The notes under the pieces were generated by a model. It did no database searches and was not told where the DNA came from. It saw only the letters and a program-made list of their open reading frames with translations. From an uncultured Clostridia bacterium (GTDB taxonomy: Bacteria; Bacillota; Clostridia; Christensenellales; Aristaeellaceae): 5,498 bases of DNA. The position numbers and the translations under genes are program-made. The DNA lies in assembly GCA_904420265.1 (NCBI GenBank), contig CAJFUU010000026.1, forward strand, positions 1 through 5,498, given 5' to 3'. Within the stretch, counting starts at the first letter, position 1, and every line of letters starts with the position of its first letter. Below are positions 1 through 5,083 of this stretch, one piece after another.

Positions 1-139
1 GACCTCCAGCGTCTCCGGCTCGGGTTTGCTCCCCGTCTATCCTGGGCGGGCCGCTTGTTCCCTTCGCCGCAATCAGGGCCACCGGCGAAGCAGCGGTATG
101 CGAAGTCCGATAAGGGCATGATGCCGGCAGCGCTCATGC
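1..139. repeat. Tandem non-coding repeat, copy 1
   Basis: First copy of a repeat seen again at 164-302; it may extend left of the window. Three blocks are almost invariant between copies: 1-30 (one difference), 51-100 (one difference) and 111-139 (identical). They are separated by two short divergent blocks (31-50 and 101-110). Inverted repeats inside are CTTCGCCG (62-69) with CGGCGAAG (83-90), and GCATGA (116-121) with TCATGC (134-139). The divergent blocks differ in length by one base in opposite directions, so the reading frame is lost between them, which argues against a coding repeat. I do not recognise the family. Confidence 0.85.
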
Positions 140-163
140 ATACTCCCCGCGCTGCAGGAAACA

Positions 164-302
164 GACCTCCGGCGTCTCCGGCTCGGGTTTGCTCCCCTAT
201 CCATCGCGGACAGGCCGCTTGTTCCCTTCGCCGCAATCAGGGCCACCGGCGAAGCGGCGGTATGCCAGCCCTATAAGGGCATGATGCCGGCAGCGCTCAT
301 GC
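164..302. repeat. Tandem non-coding repeat, copy 2
   Basis: Second copy, 163-164 bp downstream of the first, with a 24-bp unrelated spacer (140-163). It keeps the paired elements CTTCGCCG (226-233) / CGGCGAAG (247-254) and GCATGA (279-284) / TCATGC (297-302). Its divergent blocks also fold: minus-strand CCTGTCC / GGATAGG at 196-214 around a GCGAT loop, and GCCCT / AGGGC at 268-280. A short CCGG / CCGG hairpin lies at 169-181. The unit ends lack the terminal inverted repeats of an insertion sequence, and no transposase is nearby. It could be a chromosomal repeat family or a duplicated structured RNA. Confidence 0.85.
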
Positions 303-356
303 GCCAGCGCCAGATGCCTCCGGAAACGGCCGTCTGGCCCCTTTGCGCTGGCTTTT
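303..356 (+). other. Branched hairpin with plus-strand T-tract
   Basis: GCCAGCGC (303-310) pairs with GCGCTGGC (345-352). Inside it CAGA (311-314) pairs with TCTG (333-336), and the tip is CCG-GAAA-CGG (320-329), a GNRA-type tetraloop. TTTT follows on the plus strand at 353-356. It could act as a weak plus-strand terminator for something transcribed from the left, or be part of an RNA. The stem is interrupted by an unpaired CCCCTTT-type stretch, so it is not a clean intrinsic terminator. Confidence 0.4.
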
Positions 357-421
357 GCCCGGGCGCTTCCCTGCTTGCCCGATAAGGGTTTGACGATTTC
401 ATGCATCGCGATATGTTCTCT

Positions 422-451
422 GGAATCTCGCTTCAGGCGGGGCGTTCCACA
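422..451. repeat. Short hairpin-bearing direct repeat, copy 1
   Basis: This segment matches 482-511 at 22 of 30 ungapped positions, an offset of exactly 60 bp. The best-conserved part is GCGGGGCGTT followed by CACA. GGAA (422-425) and TTCC (445-448) form an inverted-repeat frame around a GC-rich middle. No function is evident. Confidence 0.5.
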
Positions 452-481
452 GTTTGCGCTATGGCGCCGGCAGGCATGTCC

Positions 482-511
482 GGAACCCCCGCTCCAGCGG
501 GGCGTTGCACA
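482..511. repeat. Short hairpin-bearing direct repeat, copy 2
   Basis: Second copy, abutting the T-tract of the glmS terminator. CCCCGC and GCGGGG (487-502) form a six-pair stem around TCCA. On the minus strand it lies just beyond the terminator, so it might be a second 3' hairpin or simply a chromosomal repeat. Confidence 0.5.
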
Positions 512-545
512 AAAACGCCCGGCGGCCGTCGCGCGGCCGCCGGGC
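511..545 (-). terminator. Rho-independent terminator of the glm operon
   Basis: On the minus strand a perfect 12-bp stem, GCCCGGCGGCCG (545-534) with its exact complement (528-517), encloses the loop CGCGA. It is followed by G and then five T (515-511). It starts eight bases after the glmS stop codon, so it ends the acetyltransferase-glmM-glmS transcript. Confidence 0.95.
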
Positions 546-552
546 TATGCCG

Positions 553-2364
553 TCATTCTACGGTGACGGACTTGGCCAGGTTGCGGGGCTTATCCACGTC
601 GCAGCCCCGGCGGACGGCGGCGTAATAGGCCAGCAATTGCATGGCTACGGCGGCCGTGGCGGGGGTAAGCAACGCGTCGGTGTCGGGCAGGATGAACGCC
701 TCTTCCGCATCGCCGGCCAATTCCGCCGTCTGCGGGGTGGCCAGCAGCAAAACGCGCGCCCCGCGCGAGGCTACCTCGCGCATGTTGGAGCGCATTTTTT
801 CCTTCAGCTCCTCCTGCGTGGAGAGCGCCACCACCGGCATGCCCCGCGTGATCAGGGAAATCGCGCCGTGCTTGAGTTCGCCTGCCGCATAGGATTCCGA
901 GTGGATATAGGTAATCTCCTTGAGTTTGAGCGAGCCTTCCATCGCGCCCGGATAGTCCAGCCCGCGGCCGATGAAAAAGCAGTTTTCCGCGTCGTCAAAG
1001 CAGGCGGCCATGCGCTGGATGCGCTCGCTCTGGGCAATGGCCGTCTCAATGGCGGCCGGCAGCGCCGTCAGGGCGGCGACGATTTGCCGCGCCCGCTCCC
1101 GGGAAAGCGCGCCGCGCGCAAGGCCGAGCTGCACCGCCGTAAGATACATCATCATCAACTGCACGGTATATGCCTTGGTGCTGGCCACGGAAATCTCCGG
1201 GCCGGCGCAGGTAATGAGCGCCTGGTCCACTTCCCGCGCCACGCTGGAGCCGGGCACATTGACCACGCCCACCGTGCGCGCGCCCAGAGACTTTGCCAGC
1301 CGCACCGCCGCCAACGTATCCGCCGTCTCTCCGGACTGGGAGATGGCGACCACGCGTTGATTTGGGGAAAGCACCGGCCGGTTGTAGCGAAATTCTGAAG
1401 CGATGCACACTTCCACCGGAATGCGGACGAGCCACTCCATCAACCACTTGCCCACCAGAGCGGCGTGCATGGCTGTGCCGCAGGCGACCATGGTAAGCCG
1501 CTCGCATTCGCCGTCGAAGGCGCCGCGCAGGTCGGGCAGGCCGTCCTTGACATAGCGCCCCAGCGTCTGGCGCACCGCCAAAGGCTCCTCGTGGATTTCC
1601 TTGAGCATGAAATGCGCAAAGCCGCCGCGTTCAGCCGCCTCGGTGCTCCATTCAATGCGCTCCGGCCGCTTGCAGACGGGGCGTCCGTCGCGGTCAAAAA
1701 ATTCCGCGCCGTCCGCGCGCACGCGGGCGATCTCGCCGTCTTCCAGCACGTAACAATCGCGCGCAAAGCGCAGCACCGCCGGAATATCCGAAGCGATCAT
1801 GCCGCCGTCTTCGCCCAGGGCGACGATGAGGGGATTGCCCTCGCGCACGGCGTAGATTTCTTCGGGATGGTCCAAAAAGATCACGCCCAGCGCATAGGAG
1901 CCGCGCAGGCGCGCGACTGCCGCGCGCAGGGCGGCAAGCGGGTCTTCCATCCCGGCGTAGAGGCTGTCAAGCAGGCAGGCCGCGGCCTCGGTGTCCGTTT
2001 GGGATTGGAATGCGTAGCCGCGCGCGCCCAGTTCCGCGCGCAGTTCGCGGTCGTTTTCAATAATGCCATTGTGCACGACGTACAGCCTGTCGGTGCCGTG
2101 CGGGTGCGCGTTGGCGTCCGACGGCGCGCCGTGCGTGGCCCAGCGCGTGTGCCCGATGCCGCAGTGGCCGTGCACAGGGCACTTCTCCAGGCGGTCCTCC
2201 AGCGCACGCAGGCGTCCCTTGGTCTTGACGATGCGCACGCGGTTTTCCGCGTCCATCACGGCGACGCCCGCCGAATCGTACCCCCTGTACTCCAGGGCGC
2301 GCAGCCCCGCAAGCAGGCGGCCGGTGGCGTCTGCCTTACCGGTATAACCCATGATTCCGCACAT
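553..2364 (-). CDS. glmS: Glutamine-fructose-6-phosphate aminotransferase (isomerizing)
   Basis: Cytosolic enzyme that makes glucosamine-6-phosphate from fructose-6-phosphate and glutamine, the committed step to UDP-GlcNAc. The 603-aa product has the full family length. Residues 1 to about 215 form the class-II glutamine amidotransferase domain: Cys2 becomes the N-terminal nucleophile, with RGYDSAG (27-33), GHTRWATHG (71-79) and NGIIEN (99-104). Two SIS domains follow, with CGTAMH (295-300), SQSGETADT (342-350), STKAYT (395-400), KLKE (480-483) and ELKHG (496-500). The C-terminus is the canonical KPRNLAKSVTVE, whose Lys598 matches the sugar-binding lysine of E. coli GlmS (K603). Ala298 stands where E. 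coli has Ser303; I believe this is a common variant. The start at 2364 is chosen because MCGI must be N-terminal and GGGAG lies seven bases upstream. An in-frame ATG at 2397 would bury the catalytic Cys. Last gene of the operon, under the ribozyme at 2455-2592. Confidence 0.98.
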   Translation of the reverse strand: MCGIMGYTGKADATGRLLAGLRALEYRGYDSAGVAVMDAENRVRIVKTKGRLRALEDRLEKCPVHGHCGIGHTRWATHGAPSDANAHPHGTDRLYVVHNGIIENDRELRAELGARGYAFQSQTDTEAAACLLDSLYAGMEDPLAALRAAVARLRGSYALGVIFLDHPEEIYAVREGNPLIVALGEDGGMIASDIPAVLRFARDCYVLEDGEIARVRADGAEFFDRDGRPVCKRPERIEWSTEAAERGGFAHFMLKEIHEEPLAVRQTLGRYVKDGLPDLRGAFDGECERLTMVACGTAMHAALVGKWLMEWLVRIPVEVCIASEFRYNRPVLSPNQRVVAISQSGETADTLAAVRLAKSLGARTVGVVNVPGSSVAREVDQALITCAGPEISVASTKAYTVQLMMMYLTAVQLGLARGALSRERARQIVAALTALPAAIETAIAQSERIQRMAACFDDAENCFFIGRGLDYPGAMEGSLKLKEITYIHSESYAAGELKHGAISLITRGMPVVALSTQEELKEKMRSNMREVASRGARVLLLATPQTAELAGDAEEAFILPDTDALLTPATAAVAMQLLAYYAAVRRGCDVDKPRNLAKSVTVE

Positions 2365-2371
2365 ATATACG

Positions 2372-2376
2372 CTCCC
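2372..2376 (-). promoter_or_regulatory. Ribosome binding site of glmS
   Basis: GGGAG on the minus strand, seven bases before the ATG at 2364. It decides the start in favour of MCGI over the in-frame ATG at 2397. The stretch from 2377 to 2454, between this site and the ribozyme, shows no gene or promoter. It carries a T6 run (2447-2442) and a weak CCCG/CGGG pairing that touches the site. Confidence 0.85.
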
Positions 2377-2454
2377 GCGCGAAAAACGGGTACGCAAAGC
2401 CAGATGTCGAGCCTTGCGCGCCCGAACATCGCGCCTGTTTCAAAAAATTGTATT

Positions 2455-2592
2455 GGCGACCCTTTTGTTTTGCAGTTGCCCGCATATTTGTAGGCCGCCT
2501 GACGACGGGCCAAAACCCGCCGGAGGGGCATCCGCCGAACCGTTCGATACTCCCCTCGCCTCGTCCGCCGCGCCCAGCGCGGCACCGGCGCT
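2455..2592 (-). ncRNA. glmS ribozyme (GlcN6P-activated riboswitch)
   Basis: A self-cleaving RNA that uses glucosamine-6-phosphate as cofactor and represses glmS when the product is plentiful. The expected cut lies between A2592 and G2591, before GCGCC (2591-2587). P1 is an eight-pair hairpin (2584-2577 with 2573-2566, loop TGG). GACGAGG (2565-2559), ATCGAA (2548-2543) and TTCGGCGGATGCC (2539-2527) are the conserved core. GAGGGG (2557-2552) pairs with CCCCTC (2528-2523). GCGCC can also pair four bases with GGCG (2536-2533), as in the known core pseudoknot. Downstream, CGGG/CCCG (2519-2506) fits P3, and GGCGGCC (2499-2493) pairs with GGTCGCC (2461-2455) as the likely P4. The 3' boundary is inferred from that helix. 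The cut lies 15 bases after the glmM stop, leaving no room for a promoter in the gap, so the RNA must come mainly from glmM read-through. In B. subtilis the 5'-OH product is degraded by RNase J1; the same is inferred here. Confidence 0.96.
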
Positions 2593-2606
2593 TTGTTTGC
2601 GGGGAA

Positions 2607-3962
2607 TTATTCCCCCAACCGCTCGCGAACCACGTCCGCTACGCGCTGCGCGACGGCATGAATCTGCGCGTCGTCCTGGCCTTCAACCATCACGCGAATG
2701 AGCGGTTCCGTGCCGGAAACGCGCGTGACAATGCGGCCGTCTCCGCCCAGTTCCTGCTTGGCGTCTTCTACGGCCTGCTTGACCTCGGCGTCGGTGTAAA
2801 ACAGCAGCTTGCCGTCCGCCGATACGCGCACGTTGATCATCACCTGCGGATAGCGCGTCATCACCGCGGCCAGTTGCGAAAGCTTTTTGCCCTCGCGGCG
2901 CATCAGGCTGAGCACCTGGATGGCGGTCAGTTGCCCGTCGCCGGTGGTGGCGAAATCGCGGAAGATGAGGTGGCCGGACTGCTCGCCGCCGAAGCTGTAC
3001 TCCTCCAGGAGCATCTCTTCCATGACAAAGCGGTCGCCCACTTTGGTGGCGATAAAGCGGATGCCTTCGCGCTCGCAGAACTTGATAAAGCCCAGGTTGG
3101 TCATAATCGTGCCCACCACGGTGCCCTTGTTCAGCTTGCCGCGCAGCTTCATGTCCCGCGCGCAGACGGCCATGATCATGTCGCCGTCAATTTCGTTGCC
3201 GTTTTCGTCCACCATCAGGCAGCGGTCGGCGTCTCCGTCGAAAGCCACGCCCGCATCCAAACCGTTCTCGCGCACGTAGGCCATGAGGTTTTCCATGTGC
3301 GTGGAGCCGCAATCCTGATTGATGTTGAAACCATCGGGCGCGTCGGCGAGCATCACGCACTGTGCGCCCAGCGCCTCAAACAGGCGGCGCGCGGTGCGGC
3401 TGGCGGAGCCGTTGGCGCAATCCACGGCGATTTTCAGCCCGTCCAGGGAATAGGAAACCGTGCTGAGCAAGTGGTCCACGTAATCCTTGACCACCTGGTC
3501 GCCCATGTATGTAACCTTGCCGATGGCTTCCGGCGCGGCGGGCGCGGGCGGCTCAATTTCGCCCAGCGCGTAGCTTTCGATGCGCTCTTCCAACTCGTCG
3601 GGCAATTTCATGCCTTCGCCGCTGAACATCTTGATGCCGTTGAACTCCGCCGGATTGTGCGAGGCGGAAATCATAATGCCTGCGTCGGCCTTGTACTTGC
3701 CCACCAGGTAGGCCACCGCCGGGGTAGGCACCAGGCCGAGCATAATCACGTCCGCGCCCACGGAGCAAAGCCCCGCCGCGCAGGCCATGGCCAACATATC
3801 CGAAGACATGCGGCTGTCCATGCCCACCACGAACACCGGCCGCCTGCGGCTGTTGCCGGAAAGCACGGCCGCCGCCGCGCCGCCCAGGCGCATGGCCAGT
3901 TCGATATTGAGCTTTTCATTGGCGATGCCGCGCACGCCGTCGGTTCCAAAAAGTCGTCCCAT
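2607..3962 (-). CDS. glmM: Phosphoglucosamine mutase
   Basis: Interconverts glucosamine-6-phosphate and glucosamine-1-phosphate in the cytosol, the second step towards UDP-GlcNAc. The 451-aa product has the normal length and the four-domain alpha-D-phosphohexomutase layout. It opens with GRLFGTDGVRG (2-12). ISASHNP (98-104) carries the phosphoserine Ser101. DGDADR (242-247) holds the three Mg-binding aspartates. GGEQSGH (325-331) is the sugar-recognition loop and RVSGTEPLIRVM (414-425) the phosphate loop. The motif set favours GlmM over a phosphomannomutase. The start at 3962 is chosen because the family begins at MGRLFGTDG and the run GGGGGGA lies just upstream. An in-frame ATG at 4013 would add 17 unrelated residues and overlap the previous gene. 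The start is ten bases after the upstream stop, so the genes are co-transcribed. The stop is followed within 15 bases by the ribozyme cleavage site. Confidence 0.98.
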   Translation of the reverse strand: MGRLFGTDGVRGIANEKLNIELAMRLGGAAAAVLSGNSRRRPVFVVGMDSRMSSDMLAMACAAGLCSVGADVIMLGLVPTPAVAYLVGKYKADAGIMISASHNPAEFNGIKMFSGEGMKLPDELEERIESYALGEIEPPAPAAPEAIGKVTYMGDQVVKDYVDHLLSTVSYSLDGLKIAVDCANGSASRTARRLFEALGAQCVMLADAPDGFNINQDCGSTHMENLMAYVRENGLDAGVAFDGDADRCLMVDENGNEIDGDMIMAVCARDMKLRGKLNKGTVVGTIMTNLGFIKFCEREGIRFIATKVGDRFVMEEMLLEEYSFGGEQSGHLIFRDFATTGDGQLTAIQVLSLMRREGKKLSQLAAVMTRYPQVMINVRVSADGKLLFYTDAEVKQAVEDAKQELGGDGRIVTRVSGTEPLIRVMVEGQDDAQIHAVAQRVADVVRERLGE

Positions 3963-3966
3963 CCAA

Positions 3967-3973
3967 TCCCCCC
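3967..3973 (-). promoter_or_regulatory. glmM ribosome binding site overlapping the upstream stop
   Basis: The minus strand reads TAGGGGGGATTGG before the ATG at 3962. The G-run that serves as Shine-Dalgarno shares its first G with the TAG stop of the preceding gene. This arrangement suggests translational coupling and fixes the glmM start. Confidence 0.75.
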
Positions 3974-4656
3974 TAGTTCTTGTTCTCGTCCCACTTGGGC
4001 ACGATGTTGTCAAAGTCCTTGTAGACGCTGTGCTCGGGCACGAAGCCGCGCACGCAGCTTGTGGGATACACGGTGGTTCCCCGGCCGATTACCGCGCCCG
4101 GGCAGAGCACGCTGTTGCAGCCGATTTCCACATAGTCGCCCAAAAGCGCGCCAAACTTGCGCAGCCCCGTGGCGATGCGGCGGTCGTCGGTGCGCACCGT
4201 CACCAGCGATTTGTCGCTTTTTACGTTGGACGTGACCGCGCCCGCGCCCATGTGCGCGCGGTAGCCAAGCACGCTGTCGCCCACATAGTTGAAGTGCGGC
4301 ACCTGCGCGTTATCAAACAGTATGGCGTTTTTCACTTCCACCGAGTTGCCCACCACGCAGTGTTTGCCGACAATAGCCTTGCCGCGGATGAAGGCGCAGT
4401 GGCGCAGTTCGGCGCCATGGTCGATGATGGCCGGGCCGGCAATGGAAACCGTGGGCGCGACAACGGCGTCCCTGGCGATCCATACATCCTTGGCCACGCG
4501 CTCATACTCGTCCGGATCGAGCGTCTGGCCCAATTGCATGACGAAATCGCCAATTCTGGGTAAAACCTCCCAGGGGTAGCCGGCGTCTGCAAAGATCGCG
4601 GCGGCAATGCTCTTGTCCAAATCGAACAAACGGTCGGGACGAAGCAATTCTCGCAT
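3973..4656 (-). CDS. Stand-alone GlmU-like left-handed beta-helix acetyltransferase
   Basis: A 227-aa hexapeptide-repeat (left-handed beta-helix) protein, of the kind often labelled 'UDP-N-acetylglucosamine pyrophosphorylase' in Clostridia. It has no nucleotidyltransferase domain and no N-terminal G-rich GTRM motif. Residues from about 58 to 205 align without gaps to the acetyltransferase half of E. coli GlmU over the catalytic stretch. Arg91, Lys109, His121, Tyr124 and Asn144 fall on Arg333, Lys351, catalytic His363, Tyr366 and Asn386, while Asn377 is replaced by His135. Signature segments are VGNSVEVKN (102-110) and PHFNYVGDSVLGY (120-132). Residues 1-57 are a family-specific extension. Likely role, inferred: acetylation of glucosamine-1-phosphate, the product of GlmM encoded just downstream; another sugar acceptor is possible. 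The start at 4656 is chosen for its AGGAGG site and because the ATG at 4692 overlaps the -10 box. First gene of the operon. Confidence 0.85.
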   Translation of the reverse strand: MRELLRPDRLFDLDKSIAAAIFADAGYPWEVLPRIGDFVMQLGQTLDPDEYERVAKDVWIARDAVVAPTVSIAGPAIIDHGAELRHCAFIRGKAIVGKHCVVGNSVEVKNAILFDNAQVPHFNYVGDSVLGYRAHMGAGAVTSNVKSDKSLVTVRTDDRRIATGLRKFGALLGDYVEIGCNSVLCPGAVIGRGTTVYPTSCVRGFVPEHSVYKDFDNIVPKWDENKN

Positions 4657-4665
4657 GCGATTTTC

Positions 4666-4671
4666 CCTCCT
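4666..4671 (-). promoter_or_regulatory. Ribosome binding site of the operon's first gene
   Basis: A consensus AGGAGG lies on the minus strand, nine bases before the ATG at 4656. It supports that start rather than the in-frame ATG at 4692, which has no such site. Confidence 0.9.
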
Positions 4672-4690
4672 TTCTTCGCAGAATGCGCTC

Positions 4691-4699
4691 ATTGTAGCA
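4691..4699 (-). promoter_or_regulatory. Extended -10 promoter of the glm operon
   Basis: The minus strand reads TGCTACAAT: a TGn extension plus TACAAT, five of six matches to TATAAT. No good -35 hexamer lies 16-18 bases upstream, which is tolerated with an extended -10. Transcription would begin near 4684, giving a leader of about 28 bases with the AGGAGG site inside it. There is no room for a leader riboswitch on this transcript. Confidence 0.65.
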
Positions 4700-4825
4700 T
4701 ACGAAGGTTAATTTTCCTGTATGGTCGCGGGCATATCGGGGCGCGTCAGCAGGCGATGGAGCGCATTTTTTACATGAAAATTTTTAATTCTTCCTGTGCA
4801 ATGCCCATTTTCAATACGCATTTAC

Positions 4826-4855
4826 AAAAATCGAGAGCGGCCCGGCGGACCGCTC
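4826..4855 (-). terminator. Orphan terminator-like hairpin, minus strand
   Basis: GAGCGG and CCGCTC (4855-4850 with 4840-4835) form a stem that can be extended by two G-C pairs past a bulged base. It is followed on the minus strand by TCGA and five T (4830-4826). No minus-strand gene is visible upstream of it. The rest of the 4700-5044 intergenic stretch has no supported gene. 4860-4990 is very G+C-rich with further short hairpins, such as CGCCCC/GGGGCG at 4914-4927, while 4765-4830 is A+T-rich. It may shield the operon promoter from leftward read-through or end a small RNA. Confidence 0.45.
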
Positions 4856-5044
4856 CCTTTCACCGATTGCCTGTCGCCGCCCTGTCGCGCGGCGGGAGGG
4901 CCGCGGGCGCGTCCGCCCCGTGGGGCGATGCGTCTGCGCAGCCATCCCTGCTGATCGGGTGACCATAGCATGCGCCGGGCGGGGCGCTTCCATACGCGCG
5001 ACATGCCTGGCAAGATTAAAAATGCTCTGCAGGCGTGTTTTGCG

Positions 5045-5073
5045 TTGTAAAGGGGGCGTCGCTGTGGTATAAT
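5045..5073 (+). promoter_or_regulatory. Sigma-A-type promoter of the membrane-protein gene
   Basis: TTGTAA (5045-5050, four of six matches) is followed by a 17-bp spacer and a perfect TATAAT (5068-5073) preceded by TGG, so it is also an extended -10. Initiation is expected around 5079-5081, only a few bases before the ATG at 5084. Confidence 0.85.
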
Positions 5074-5083
5074 ATGGTTCGTT

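Noticed and set aside
1..302. CRISPR array or insertion sequence
   Set aside because: Units are about 139 bp with a single 24-bp spacer, far from CRISPR dimensions; there are no terminal inverted repeats, target duplications or transposase.
55..406. Short open frames in the repeat region
   Set aside because: The two repeat copies differ by compensating one-base length changes that shift frame, so no peptide is conserved between them.
2365..2397. Upstream in-frame start for glmS at 2397
   Set aside because: It would bury the catalytic Cys2, and the Shine-Dalgarno GGGAG fits the ATG at 2364.
454..2493. Two long plus-strand open frames (454-1398 and 1465-2493) opposite glmS
   Set aside because: They are complementary shadows of a fully conserved glmS, with Arg/His/Gly-rich translations and no domains.
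2448..4235. Long plus-strand open frame (595 codons) opposite glmM
   Set aside because: It lies antisense to glmM and the ribozyme, has low-complexity His/Ala/Arg-rich content from G+C-rich codon shadowing, and no ribosome binding site or recognisable domain.
4756..4962. Possible 68-codon plus-strand gene
   Set aside because: Only a weak upstream purine stretch, no promoter, no family resemblance, and a composition that follows the local G+C shift.
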